From Prescottella equi (GTDB lineage Bacteria > Actinomycetota > Actinomycetes > Mycobacteriales > Mycobacteriaceae): DNA of 64,000 bases. The position numbers and the translations under genes were made by a program. Positions 34,735 to 43,930 of this stretch are shown piece after piece. Every line of letters starts with the position of its first letter. Within the stretch, counting starts at the first letter, position 1. The notes under the pieces are model-generated. The model saw only the letters and a program-made list of their open reading frames with translations, was not told where the DNA came from and ran no database searches. The stretch is taken from NCBI RefSeq assembly GCF_020171745.1, contig NZ_JAIVAH010000024.1, positions 1-64,000 on the forward strand, read 5' to 3'.

Positions 34735-36840
34735 TCAGACGCTCGCGACACCCTTGGCCAGGAACGTCTTGCCGTTCACGGCCTCCGACGTGCCGGTGCG
34801 GTCCAGGTACGGCGTGATGCCGCCGTTCCAGAAACCGAAGCCGCCACCGAGGATCAGGCACAGATCGATGTCCTCGGGTCCGGCGACGACGCCCTCCTCG
34901 AGCATGATCCGGATCTCCTCGGCGAACGCGCGGCGGGTGCGCTCGAGCACCTGCTCGGACGTCGACGGGTTGTCGCCCTGCTGCCACAGCGCGGCGACCT
35001 CGGGGTCGACGACCTGGCCCTTGTCGGTCCAGGACCACACGCCGGGCTTGCGGGCCTCGACGATCGCCTCGAGTCCGGGGGACGGCTTGAACCGCTCCGG
35101 GTAGGCGGCGTTGAGGGTCTCACCGGTGTGCAGCGCGATGGCCGGACCGACGAGCGCGAGCAGCGTGAACGGCGTCATCGGCATGCCGAGTTCGGCGATC
35201 GCGTTGTCGGCCACATCGAACGGGGTGCCCTCGTCGACCGCGTTCATGACCTCGCCGAGGGCGCGGATGAGCAGGCGGTTGAACACGAACCCGGGCAGGT
35301 CGGCGGAGCCGACGGCCGACTTCTTGAGCGCCTTCGCCGTCGCGAACGCCGTTGCGAGCGTTGCGTCGTCGGTCTGCTCGCCCTTGATGACCTCGAGCAG
35401 CGGGAGCACCGCGACCGGGTTGAAGAAGTGGAAGCCCACCACCCGCTCGGGGTGCTTCAGGTCCGCGGCCATCTCGGTGATCGACAGCGACGAGGTGTTG
35501 GTCGCCAGGACGGTCTCGGGGGAGATGTGCTCCTCGAGCTCGGCGAACACCTTCTTCTTGACGTCCATGTTCTCGAAGACGGCCTCGATGACGAAGTCGG
35601 TCTTCGCGAACGCGGCCTTGTCGAGCGACCCCGTGACCAGCGCCTTGAGACGGTTCGCGCCGTCCGGCGACAGGCGGCCCTTGGCGAGCAGCTTGTCGAT
35701 CTCGCCGTGCACGTAGCCGACGCCCTTGTCGATGCGCTCCTGATCGATGTCGGTGAGGATCACCGGCACCTTCAGCTGCTTGACGAACAGCATCGCCAGC
35801 TGGCTCGCCATCAGTCCGGCGCCGACGATGCCGACACCGGAAATCTTGCGCGCCAACGACTTGTCCGGCGCGCCGGCCGGGCGCTTGGCCCGGCGGTTCA
35901 CCAGATCGAAGGCGTACAGGCCGGCACGCAGCTCGTCGGTCATGAGCAGGTCGGCGAGCGCGTCGTCCTCGGCCGCGAAACCGGCGTCGAGTGACTTCGC
36001 GTCGGTGATGTCGGTGGTGCGGGCCAGCTCGAGCAGCTCGACGGTGCGGACCGCGCCCGGCGCGTTGTTCTTGGTCTTGCCGTCGACGATCGCCTTGGCG
36101 CGCGCGATCGCCTCGTCCCAGCCGGCGCCGCGGTCGATCTCCGGACGAGCCGGGGTGATGTCGCCGGCGAGGACCTTCGTGGCCCATGCGAGGGACTGCT
36201 CGATGAAGTCGGCGGAGCCGAGCACGACGTCGGCGATGCCGAGGTCGAGCGCCTTCTTCGAGTTGATCACCTTGCCGTTGTTGAGCGGGTTCTCGATCGC
36301 GACGGTGACGGCGTTCGACGGCCCGATCAGGTTGGGCAGCAACTGCGTTCCGCCCCAGCCGGGCACCAGGCCGAGCATCGCCTCGGGCAGACCGAGGGCG
36401 CCGACGTTGTCGGCGAACGTGCGGTAGTGGCAGTGCAGGCCCACCTCGAGGCCGCCGCCGAGCGCGACGCCGTTCACGAACGCGAACGTCGGAACCTCGG
36501 ACTCGCGCAGCCGGCGGAACACCTTGTGGCCCAGGCGGCCGAGCTCGATGCCCTGCTCGCGGGTGGTGATCGACGGGACGCCCTTGAGGTCGGCGCCGGC
36601 CGCGAAGATGAACGGCTTGCCGGTGACGGCGATCGCGGCCGGGTTGGCCTCGAACGCCTCGTCCAGCGCCTTGTCGAACGCCAGGAGTCCGCGCGGACCG
36701 AACGAGTTCGGCTTGGTGTGGTCGAAGCCGTTGTCGAGCGTGATCAGCGCGACCGGGCCGTCGATGCCCGGGACCGAGATCAGCTTCGTGAAGGCGTTCG
36801 TCACGACCTCGTCGGCGAATGCGGTTGCGATGTCGGTCAT
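34735..36840 (-). CDS. fadB: Fatty-acid oxidation complex alpha subunit (enoyl-CoA hydratase / 3-hydroxyacyl-CoA dehydrogenase)
   Basis: A 701-residue bifunctional enzyme. The N-terminal crotonase domain has FAAGADLKGV (oxyanion hole), VNGVALGGGLEVGLHC and LPEAMLGLVPGWGGTQ with a catalytic Glu. From about residue 330 the dehydrogenase domain has GIVGAGLMASQLAMLF (NAD-binding), TNTSSLSITE and the catalytic His of VGFHFFNPV. It hydrates trans-2-enoyl-CoA and oxidises the 3-hydroxy product. fadA ends one base upstream, so they form a fadA-fadB operon and presumably the trifunctional complex. Confidence 0.96.
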   Translation of the reverse strand: MTDIATAFADEVVTNAFTKLISVPGIDGPVALITLDNGFDHTKPNSFGPRGLLAFDKALDEAFEANPAAIAVTGKPFIFAAGADLKGVPSITTREQGIELGRLGHKVFRRLRESEVPTFAFVNGVALGGGLEVGLHCHYRTFADNVGALGLPEAMLGLVPGWGGTQLLPNLIGPSNAVTVAIENPLNNGKVINSKKALDLGIADVVLGSADFIEQSLAWATKVLAGDITPARPEIDRGAGWDEAIARAKAIVDGKTKNNAPGAVRTVELLELARTTDITDAKSLDAGFAAEDDALADLLMTDELRAGLYAFDLVNRRAKRPAGAPDKSLARKISGVGIVGAGLMASQLAMLFVKQLKVPVILTDIDQERIDKGVGYVHGEIDKLLAKGRLSPDGANRLKALVTGSLDKAAFAKTDFVIEAVFENMDVKKKVFAELEEHISPETVLATNTSSLSITEMAADLKHPERVVGFHFFNPVAVLPLLEVIKGEQTDDATLATAFATAKALKKSAVGSADLPGFVFNRLLIRALGEVMNAVDEGTPFDVADNAIAELGMPMTPFTLLALVGPAIALHTGETLNAAYPERFKPSPGLEAIVEARKPGVWSWTDKGQVVDPEVAALWQQGDNPSTSEQVLERTRRAFAEEIRIMLEEGVVAGPEDIDLCLILGGGFGFWNGGITPYLDRTGTSEAVNGKTFLAKGVASV

Positions 36841-38073
36841 CTACTTGGCTCCCGGCTCTTGGATCGACGCAGCGTAGTCGGCATGGTTGGGGTTCTCCCA
36901 GATGACGGTGCCGCCCATGCCGAGGCCGATGCACATCGTGGTCAGGCCGTAGCGGACGCCCGGGTTCTGCGCGAACTGGCGCGACAGCTGCGTCATGAGG
37001 CGCACACCGGACGACGCGAGCGGGTGGCCGCACGCGATGGCGCCGCCCCACTGGTTGACCCGCGGGTCGTCGTCGGCGATGCCGAAGTGCTCGAGGAACG
37101 CGAGCACCTGCACGGCGAACGCCTCGTTGATCTCGAACAGCCCGATGTCCTCGATCTTCAGACCCGTACGGGCCAGCAGCTTCTCGGTGGCCGGGACGGG
37201 GCCGATGCCCATGACCGCGGGATCGACGCCCTGGAAGGCGAAGCCGACCATGCGCATGCCGATCGGCAGGCCCAGCTCGGTGGCGGTGTCCTCGCCGGCG
37301 AGGATCGCCGCGGTGGCGCCGTCGTTGAGACCCGCAGCGTTACCGGCGGTGATGCGGCCGGCGGGACGGAACGGGGTCTTGAGCTTGGCGAGGTCCTCGA
37401 GCGTGGTGCCCGGGCGCGGCGGCTCGTCCTCGGTGGCCAGGCCCCAACCGGCCTCCGAGCGGGTCGCGACCGGCACGAGGGTGTCGGCGATGTAGCCGGC
37501 CTTCTTGGCGGCCTCGTACTTGTTCTGCGACGAGACGGCGTAGGCGTCGGTGCGCTCCTTGGTGATCGACGGGAACCGGTCGTGCAGGTTCTCGGCGGTG
37601 TTGCCCATCACCAGCGCGCTCGGGTCGACCAGGCGGTCGGCGAGGAAACGCGGGTTCGGGTCGGCGCCCTGGCCCATCGGGTGCCGGCCCATGTGCTCGA
37701 CACCGCCGGCGATGACGACGTCGTACTGGCCGAACCCGATGCCGGACGCGGTGGTGGTCACGGCGGTCATCGCGCCGGCACACATGCGGTCGATTGCGAA
37801 GCCGGGGACCGTCTCGGGCAGGCCCGCGAGGATCGCGGACGTGCGGCCGATGGTCAGGCCCTGGTCGCCGGTCTGCGTCGTCGCGGCGATCGCGACCTCG
37901 TCGACCCGGGCGGGATCGAGCTGAGGGTTGCGGCGCAGCAACTCGCGAATGGCCTTGACGACCAGGTCGTCGGCGCGGGTCTCGGCGTAGATGCCCTTCG
38001 GTCCGGCCTTGCCGAACGGCGTGCGGATGCCGTCGACGAAGACGACGTTTCTGGAGTTAGCGGAAGCAGCCAC
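36841..38073 (-). CDS. fadA: Acetyl-CoA acyltransferase (thiolase, FadA)
   Basis: A 410-residue thiolase. The nucleophile is Cys98 in DRMCAGAM. The His lies in NEAFAV, GHPLASSGVR is present, and the second Cys is in CIGLGMGG. It cleaves 3-ketoacyl-CoA with CoA in the last step of beta-oxidation. GTG 38073 is preceded by GGAGGAATCCAGC. It is the first gene of the fadA-fadB operon, behind a candidate promoter and operator. Confidence 0.96.
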   Translation of the reverse strand: MAASANSRNVVFVDGIRTPFGKAGPKGIYAETRADDLVVKAIRELLRRNPQLDPARVDEVAIAATTQTGDQGLTIGRTSAILAGLPETVPGFAIDRMCAGAMTAVTTTASGIGFGQYDVVIAGGVEHMGRHPMGQGADPNPRFLADRLVDPSALVMGNTAENLHDRFPSITKERTDAYAVSSQNKYEAAKKAGYIADTLVPVATRSEAGWGLATEDEPPRPGTTLEDLAKLKTPFRPAGRITAGNAAGLNDGATAAILAGEDTATELGLPIGMRMVGFAFQGVDPAVMGIGPVPATEKLLARTGLKIEDIGLFEINEAFAVQVLAFLEHFGIADDDPRVNQWGGAIACGHPLASSGVRLMTQLSRQFAQNPGVRYGLTTMCIGLGMGGTVIWENPNHADYAASIQEPGAK

Positions 38074-38133
38074 GCTGGATTCCTCCTGGCGGGAACGATG
38101 CGGTCACGCGGGTGCGATGACCCGACACGCACC

Positions 38134-38162
38134 ACTGTAGCGCTAATTACCCGCCAGTAACA
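38134..38162 (-). promoter_or_regulatory. Promoter with TTAC-N6-GTAA operator before fadA
   Basis: On the minus strand TGTTAC (38162-38157) and TACAGT (38139-38134) make a -35/-10 pair with 17-base spacing. The inverted repeat TTAC-N6-GTAA at 38147-38160 overlaps the -35 box and spacer. Half-sites of this kind are typical of TetR-type fatty-acid regulators. The regulator is not encoded nearby. Confidence 0.5.
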
Positions 38163-38193
38163 TACGGGGCGACCGACAGCTCGTATCTGCTGG

Positions 38194-39435
38194 TCAGGCC
38201 TCCGTGCGGATGGCGTCGACCAGGATCGGCGTCATCAGATCGCGTTGCCACGGACGTGCCCCGGCCGCGGTGAGCGCAGCGTCGACGGCGGCCTCCGCGT
38301 CGGCATCGGACATCGACGGCGTCGCGGGCGGTTCCCAGCACACCCGGCGCACGAGGTCCGGGCTGAGCAGGTTCTCGACCGGCACGTGCACGCGCTCGCT
38401 CAGCTCCGTGATCCCCGCCTTCGCCGCGGCCAGGCGCGCTGCCGCTTCGGGATCGCGCTTGGCCCACCGGCTCGGCGGCGGCGGGCCCGTGAACGGCTGG
38501 TTGATCGGGGGCAACTCGTCCTGCGGCAGTGCTCGCGCGCGCTCGAGCGCCCCCAGCCAGATCCGCGACGACCGGCGCTGACGCGGACCTCCGAATACCG
38601 GGAGCGCACGCAGGGCGTCGATGGTCTTGGGGTCTGCGGTCGCGGCCGCGACGATCGCCGAGTCCGGCAGGATCCGGCTGGGGGAGATGTCGCGCTTGCG
38701 GGCGATCTCGTCGCGGGCGGTCCACAGTTCGCGCACCGCGGCGAGCTGGCGCGGACTCTTGAGGCTGTGGATCTGCGAGGTCCGCCGCCAGCGGTCGGGT
38801 TTGGGCTGCGGCGGCCCGGCCAGCCGGACGTGCTCGAATTCCTGTGCGGCCCATTCCGTCTTGTCCTGCTCGGCGAGTTCCTTCGCCATCGCGTCGCGCA
38901 GTTCGAGGAGGACCTCGACGTCGAGCGCGGCGTAGTTGAGCCAGGCGTCCGGGAGCGGGCGGGTGGACCAGTCGGCGGCGCCGTGGCCCTTGCGGAGCTC
39001 GAGTCCGAGCGTGCGTTCCACGATCGCGGCCAACCCGACCCGATCGAAGCCTGCGAGGCGCCCGGCGAGTTCGGTGTCGAAGAGGGCGGCCGGTTCGAGG
39101 CCGAGTTCGGCCAGGCACGGCAGGTCCTGGTCGGCGGAGTGCAGCACCCATTCGAGGCCGTTGATCGCTTCGCGGAGTGGTTCGAGGTCGTCCACCGTCG
39201 GGATCGGGTCGAGCAGGAACGAACCGGCGCCCTCGCGGCGGAGCTGGACGAGGTAGGCGCGCGACGAATACCGGAAGCCGGAGGCGCGCTCGGCGTCGAC
39301 GGCCAGCGGGCCGGTCCCGGCCGCGAGTCGTTCGGCGGCGTCGCGGACGCCGGCCGCGGTCTCGATCACCGGTGGCACACCGTCGGCCGGAACCAGCAGG
39401 GGCACGGGGGTGGTGGGCTCGGTGCTGTCTGGCAT
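38194..39435 (-). CDS. rnd: Ribonuclease D family 3'-5' exonuclease with HRDC domain
   Basis: A 413-residue DEDD-family exonuclease. Exo I is LAVDAERASGFRYSSRAYLVQL without the final residue (Asp and Glu ligands), Exo II is VLHSADQDLPCL, and Exo III is NYAALDVEVLLELRD. An HRDC domain follows from about residue 215 (WTARDEIARKRDISPSRILPD), then a second helical part. It probably trims stable RNA 3' ends, including the neighbouring type of tRNA precursors. It is Rv2681-like. ATG 39435 (MPDSTEPTTP) is chosen as the homologous start. Confidence 0.87.
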   Translation of the reverse strand: MPDSTEPTTPVPLLVPADGVPPVIETAAGVRDAAERLAAGTGPLAVDAERASGFRYSSRAYLVQLRREGAGSFLLDPIPTVDDLEPLREAINGLEWVLHSADQDLPCLAELGLEPAALFDTELAGRLAGFDRVGLAAIVERTLGLELRKGHGAADWSTRPLPDAWLNYAALDVEVLLELRDAMAKELAEQDKTEWAAQEFEHVRLAGPPQPKPDRWRRTSQIHSLKSPRQLAAVRELWTARDEIARKRDISPSRILPDSAIVAAATADPKTIDALRALPVFGGPRQRRSSRIWLGALERARALPQDELPPINQPFTGPPPPSRWAKRDPEAAARLAAAKAGITELSERVHVPVENLLSPDLVRRVCWEPPATPSMSDADAEAAVDAALTAAGARPWQRDLMTPILVDAIRTEA

Positions 39436-39702
39436 AGGGCAGAACTCTACGTGGGCAGGAACGATTTCCATGTCGGCGGACGCGTGTCCGGCCGGATTTC
39501 GGCAAAGAGTTGGACGTGTGACCAAGAACACTCTTCGACGGCGATTGCGCCGGTAGGCGTGGCCCGGGTGGTCGGGGGCTTCGGCCGGAATGCCGGAATG
39601 CCGCGCGTCGTCCCGGGGTATGAGGTAGAACAAGTTCCAGTTTTGCCGGTCTCGTTCGTGGGTATCGCCCGCGGGGCGGGAAACGAATCGAGAGGTAGTT
39701 CG

Positions 39703-40554
39703 ATGGTCAACCTTGCGGCCGCCGTCGCTCCCGTCGGCGAGGTGCCGGTCGGATCGATGGTCGAGTTACCGGGGCGTGGCAGCACCTATGTGATCGACAC
39801 GGGCGCCACCGAACGGAACAGTGACAAGCCGACGCTCGTGCTCCTGCACGCGCTCGCGTGCACCGGGACGCTGACGTGGTACCCGGCGATCGCCAAGCTC
39901 GCCGAGAAGTCGCGTGTCGTGGTGCTCGACCAGCGCTGGCACGGGCGCGGCATCCGATCGGAGCGGTTCACCCTGGAGGACTGCGCCGACGACGTCGCCG
40001 CGCTGGCCGACGTGCTCGGCCTCGACCGCGTCGTCCCGGTCGGGTACTCGATGGGCTCGCTGGTGTCGCAGCTGACGTGGAAGCGGCACCGCGATCGCGT
40101 CGCGGGCCTGGTGTTGTGTGCCGGTGCCGCGCATTTCAAGCGGAACTCCCGCGAGCGGGTGGCGCTCGAGTCCCTCAGCTACGGGTTGGGGGCCCTCAAG
40201 CCACGCCCCGGCCCGGTACCGGTCGGCGGGCCGCGGTTCGGTGGCGACCGGGTGTGGGCGTACGCCCAGTTCCGGGAGACGAGCTACGGCGCGATCGGCC
40301 GGGCGACCGCGGAGATCGGCAAGTTCGATTCGACGGCGTGGGTGGGCGACATCGACGTCCCGACCGCGGTCGTGGTGCCCACCAAGGACCTGATCATCCC
40401 GCCGCGGCGCCAGCGCTGGCTCGCCCGCCAGATCGCCGGCGCCGCAACGTACGAGGTGGACTGCGGTCATTCGTCCTGCGTCATGAACGCGGGTCCGTTC
40501 ACCGAGGGACTGCTGGCTGCTTCTTCTTCGGTGCTTGCGCGCGTGCAGCGCTGA
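39703..40554 (+). CDS. Alpha/beta hydrolase
   Basis: A 283-residue serine hydrolase fold. It has LVLLHALACTGTLTWYPAI (oxyanion region), VVLDQRWHGRGIRS, PVGYSMGSLVSQL (nucleophile Ser near 117), VVPTKDLIIPP (acid region) and DCGHSSCVM (His). It resembles cytosolic esterases or epoxide/lactone hydrolases; the substrate is unknown. GAGAGG stands before ATG 39703. Its last 56 bases overlap the converging WS/DGAT gene. Confidence 0.85.
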   Translation: MVNLAAAVAPVGEVPVGSMVELPGRGSTYVIDTGATERNSDKPTLVLLHALACTGTLTWYPAIAKLAEKSRVVVLDQRWHGRGIRSERFTLEDCADDVAALADVLGLDRVVPVGYSMGSLVSQLTWKRHRDRVAGLVLCAGAAHFKRNSRERVALESLSYGLGALKPRPGPVPVGGPRFGGDRVWAYAQFRETSYGAIGRATAEIGKFDSTAWVGDIDVPTAVVVPTKDLIIPPRRQRWLARQIAGAATYEVDCGHSSCVMNAGPFTEGLLAASSSVLARVQR

Positions 40555-41926
40555 CCAGCTCGGCGAGGGCCTCGGGGAAGGCGTCCGCGAGGTCCCACAG
40601 CCGGGGCGCGAGCTCCTTGCACGAGACGAGGCCCACGTCGAGCCGGCCCTCGAGTGACATCACCGTGACGTTCAGTCCGGCGCCGTGGAAGACCGGTCCG
40701 AGCGGGTACATCTGCTTGATGCGTGCACCCAGGAAGTAGAGGGGCATCGGCGGCCCGGGGACGTTCGAGACGACCAGGTTGTGCACCACCGGGTGCCGCT
40801 CGGCCAGCTTCAGCTTGGAGTACACGCGCATCGCGCTGCCGAACGTGGCCGGCGCGGCGAACTGCGCCCAGTCCTGCAGCAGCGTCGCGCCCAACGACTC
40901 CGCGTGATGGTTCTTGTTGATCGCGTTGTGCTCGGCGATGAAGTGCAACCGCTCGACCGGATCGGCGATCTCCGTGCCGAGCTGGGTGAACATGACCGAG
41001 ATCTGGTTGGTGCCGGGCCGATCCGACTTGTCGTGCACCGAGACCGGCACCGTCGCGACCAGCGAGCTGTCGGGGAGCTCGTTGCGATCCTCGAGGTACT
41101 TGCGGAGCGCGCCCGCGCACAGGGTCAGCACGACGTCGTTCACCTTCACGCCGAACGTGTTCTTCACGAGCTTGACGTCGTCGAGGCTCAGTTCCTTGTA
41201 GGCGAGCGTCCGGCGTCCGGTGATCGCGCCGTTGAAGGAGGTCCGCGGCGCCGTGAACGGCGTCGGCATCGCCTCGCCCTTGCGGGCCCGGCCGATCCAG
41301 CGGGGGAGCAGCGTGGCGCTCTCCGGGAGCAGCTTGACCAACTTGAGGGGGCGGGACGCGAACGACATCAGACCGCCGACTGCGATGTCGAGCGTGCTCG
41401 CGCGGCCGGCGCCCTCGGGGATCTGATCGAAGTCGGGGCGAGGAGCGTCGGGTTCGAGCCCGCACAGCTGCGACATGAGGTTGGAGCCGGTGACGCCGTC
41501 GACGTTGGCGTGATGCATCTTCGACATGACGGCGACGGAGCCGTCCTCGAGGCCCTCGATGACGAACATCTCCCACAGCGGCCGAGAGCGGTCCATCGGC
41601 TGGCTGGCGATCGAGCTGCACAGCTCGGACAGCTCGTCGCGGCCGCCGGGTGCCGGCACGGCGATCCGGTGGAAGTGCCGGTCGATGTCGAAGTCCGTGT
41701 CGTCGACCCACACCGGGTGATCCAGATTGAAACGGCTGTCCGCGAGGCGCCGCTTGAAACTCGGCATGGCTTTTACGCGAATCGCGAGTTCGTCACGCAG
41801 TTTCGCGAAAGAATAGCCACCCGGGACGGTCGACCCGTCCAGGATGATCAGGCCGCACACGTGGAGCATCTGCGTCGGGGTTTCAAGGTAGAGGAAGCTG
41901 GCATCCATTCCACTGAGTCTCTCCAT
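40499..41926 (-). CDS. Wax ester synthase / diacylglycerol acyltransferase (WS/DGAT)
   Basis: A 475-residue acyltransferase. The catalytic motif HHANVDG (HHxxxDG) lies at residues 138-144, with PLWEMFVIEGL before it and the conserved VSNVPGPPMPLYFLGA and NVTVMSLEGRLDVGLVSC elements in the C-terminal half. It forms triacylglycerol or wax ester from acyl-CoA at the membrane, the main lipid store of rhodococci. It starts at ATG 41926 (MERLSGMDASFLYLETPTQ), the typical family N-terminus. It is divergent from the LipQ-like esterase, with a KstR-like box between them. Confidence 0.95.
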   Translation of the reverse strand: MERLSGMDASFLYLETPTQMLHVCGLIILDGSTVPGGYSFAKLRDELAIRVKAMPSFKRRLADSRFNLDHPVWVDDTDFDIDRHFHRIAVPAPGGRDELSELCSSIASQPMDRSRPLWEMFVIEGLEDGSVAVMSKMHHANVDGVTGSNLMSQLCGLEPDAPRPDFDQIPEGAGRASTLDIAVGGLMSFASRPLKLVKLLPESATLLPRWIGRARKGEAMPTPFTAPRTSFNGAITGRRTLAYKELSLDDVKLVKNTFGVKVNDVVLTLCAGALRKYLEDRNELPDSSLVATVPVSVHDKSDRPGTNQISVMFTQLGTEIADPVERLHFIAEHNAINKNHHAESLGATLLQDWAQFAAPATFGSAMRVYSKLKLAERHPVVHNLVVSNVPGPPMPLYFLGARIKQMYPLGPVFHGAGLNVTVMSLEGRLDVGLVSCKELAPRLWDLADAFPEALAELVSAARAQAPKKKQPAVPR

Positions 41927-41937
41927 GCAGCTAACGG

Positions 41938-41951
41938 TAGAACCTGTTCCA
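41938..41951. promoter_or_regulatory. KstR-like operator between the WS/DGAT and LipQ-like genes
   Basis: TAGAACCTGTTCCA fits the KstR motif TNNAACNNGTTNNA at every fixed position. It lies 12 bases upstream of the WS/DGAT start and 45 bases upstream of the esterase start, in a 69-base divergent region. KstR represses sterol and lipid catabolism genes in rhodococci and mycobacteria. Regulation here is inferred. Confidence 0.6.
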
Positions 41952-41995
41952 ATTCACCGTGTGCGTTGTGACAAAGGTCATGGTTGAATAGGTTT

Positions 41996-43255
41996 ATGAG
42001 GATCAGTAACAGGTTCTTGTTACGGCAGGTGGCAACCGCCGGACTGACCGCCAATGCGCTTCGTCCGGTTCCCGGTATGCCGCTGTCGGTGCCCACATTC
42101 CTGGCCGGCTGGCTCACTGCCGAGCTTGCTCCGCAGTTGCTCGCGGCAACCGCGGCCGACGCCGCCCTCCACGTCGCCCGCCGAGGCGTGCGCACCAAGG
42201 GCGACGTCGCAGGCCTCGCGGTCGCCGGCATGTCGGCCGCGGGCCTTGCGGCGGTGATCGCGGCCGGCCGCGGCGCCCGCCTCGAGGTCGAATCGGCGCT
42301 CACGTCGGCGCTCGGGCCCGACTACCGGTCCGTCGCCGGTGAGCCGACTCCGGCCGTCGGGATGCCGTGGCGGCAGCTCGCCCTGCCGTTCCGGATGCGC
42401 CGCGACGATGTGGTCCGCGTACGCAACCTCGCCTACGCGCCGGGCGGCCGCCGGTTCCGGATCGACATCTATCACCGCAACGACGTCCCGTCGGACGCGC
42501 CGGTCCTCCTGCAGGTCCACGGCGGCGGCTGGGTGATCGGGAGCAAGGACCACCAGGGGATCCCGCTCATGCTCGAGATGGCCTCGCGCGGGTGGGTGTG
42601 CGCGGCGATCAACTACCCGCTCTCCCCGCGGGCGGTGTGGCCGGCGCACCTGATCGCGGTCAAGCAGTCGGTGGCGTGGTTGCGGGACAACGTCGCCCGC
42701 TACGGCGGCGATCCCGGATTCGTCGCGGTCACCGGCGGCTCCGCGGGCGGGCACCTGGCAGCGATGGTGGCGCTGACCGCGAACGATCCGGGCCTGCAAC
42801 CGGGCTTCGAGGATGCCGACACGTCGATCCAGGCGTGCGCGCCGCACTACGGCGTCTACGACTTCACCGGTGAGACCGGAATCAAGGCGACGCGCCAGCG
42901 CGTCGAGTCCGGTCTCATGCCGATGGTGCTCGGCAAGAAGGCGCGCTTCCCCGAGGACTACGAGGCCGCGTCACCGCTGAACCACCTGCGTCCGGACGCG
43001 CCGCCGTTCTTCGTCGTGCACGGCACGAGCGATTCGTTCATCCCGGTCGGCGAGGCGCGGGAGTTCGTACGCCGGCTGCGTGAGGTGTCGGAGAACCCGG
43101 TCGCGTACGCGGAACTGCGTGGCGCGCAGCACGCGTTCGACATCTTCCCGTCGATCCGGAGCGCCGCCGTCGTGCAGGGGGTTGCCGACTTCCTGGGCTG
43201 GGCTCGGGCATCGCAGCGCGACGAGAGTGGGCGCGCACGCGAGGACGCGGGTTAA
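41996..43255 (+). CDS. Membrane-anchored HSL-type esterase (LipQ-like)
   Basis: A 419-residue protein. Its first ~110 residues are largely hydrophobic, with membrane helices around residues 15-50 and 70-95. A hormone-sensitive-lipase domain follows: LQVHGGGWVIGSK (oxyanion), TGGSAGGHLAAM (nucleophile Ser), HGTSDSFIPV (Asp) and GAQHAFDIF (His). It is the organisation of mycobacterial LipQ (Rv2485c), whose neighbour is also a WS/DGAT. It probably hydrolyses short acyl esters or lipids at the membrane. Start ATG 41996. Confidence 0.9.
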   Translation: MRISNRFLLRQVATAGLTANALRPVPGMPLSVPTFLAGWLTAELAPQLLAATAADAALHVARRGVRTKGDVAGLAVAGMSAAGLAAVIAAGRGARLEVESALTSALGPDYRSVAGEPTPAVGMPWRQLALPFRMRRDDVVRVRNLAYAPGGRRFRIDIYHRNDVPSDAPVLLQVHGGGWVIGSKDHQGIPLMLEMASRGWVCAAINYPLSPRAVWPAHLIAVKQSVAWLRDNVARYGGDPGFVAVTGGSAGGHLAAMVALTANDPGLQPGFEDADTSIQACAPHYGVYDFTGETGIKATRQRVESGLMPMVLGKKARFPEDYEAASPLNHLRPDAPPFFVVHGTSDSFIPVGEAREFVRRLREVSENPVAYAELRGAQHAFDIFPSIRSAAVVQGVADFLGWARASQRDESGRAREDAG

Positions 43256-43842
43256 CGACCCCGCTTGCCGAGCTTGGTGACGCCGGCCGGGGGCAGGCCC
43301 GCGGCATAGGCGAGGACGTCGCAGAACGCCTCGACATGGGACGAGAGGGCGGTCGACGTCGCGGTCCAGGACGCGCGCAACTCCAACTGATGCGCGCGCG
43401 GGGGGCCGGCGATGTCGCCGTAGCGCACCGAACTGGTGGCGGTGACGGTGCCGCCCAGCGCGACGATCTCGTCGGCCTTCTCGTCGAGCGCGTCGACCAG
43501 CCAACTCCAGGCGACCTCGGGAAGCAGAGGGTCGGCGGCGAGCGCGGGTTCGACGTCGGCCTGGATGTAGGCGACCAGGCGCATCGTGCCGTTCCAGGCC
43601 TCGTCGCCGTCGGGGTCGTAGAGCAGGATCAGACGTCCGAAGGCGTCGCCCTCCGACTGTTCCGCGACCGGCGCGGTCTCGTCGTGCCGCACCTCGGCGC
43701 CGATCGCGTAGCTGAAGGGCGCGAGACGCTGCGGCGGACGGATCGGACCGACCTCGATATCCGGGTGACCCGCGGCCGAGTTCATCGCGTCGACGGCGGC
43801 GCGGAACGGTGCGGGTTCGTTGGGTAATCCCGGGGTCGTCAC
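43252..43842 (-). CDS. DUF3000 family protein
   Basis: A 196-residue protein of the actinobacterial DUF3000 family (Rv2680-like). It has [14 protein letters not shown] near the start, [40 protein letters not shown] less its last residues, and [11 protein letters not shown]. Its function is unknown. GTG 43842 has no clear ribosome site, so the transcript may be leaderless. Its TAA stop overlaps the TAA stop of the esterase within one TTAA at 43252-43255. Confidence 0.87.
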   Translation of the reverse strand: MTTPGLPNEPAPFRAAVDAMNSAAGHPDIEVGPIRPPQRLAPFSYAIGAEVRHDETAPVAEQSEGDAFGRLILLYDPDGDEAWNGTMRLVAYIQADVEPALAADPLLPEVAWSWLVDALDEKADEIVALGGTVTATSSVRYGDIAGPPRAHQLELRASWTATSTALSSHVEAFCDVLAYAAGLPPAGVTKLGKRGR

Positions 43843-43930
43843 ACCAGCGGACGTTAGACGGCTCCCCTGGTGGCGCGGTGGAGGCGCGCCGATTCTGCCC
43901 CGGCGCCGCGTCATGGCAGCATGGACCCCG

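Noticed and set aside
36427-38160. Plus-strand open frame opposite fadB and fadA
   Set aside because: Composition is that of an antisense shadow; the fad genes have complete catalytic motifs.
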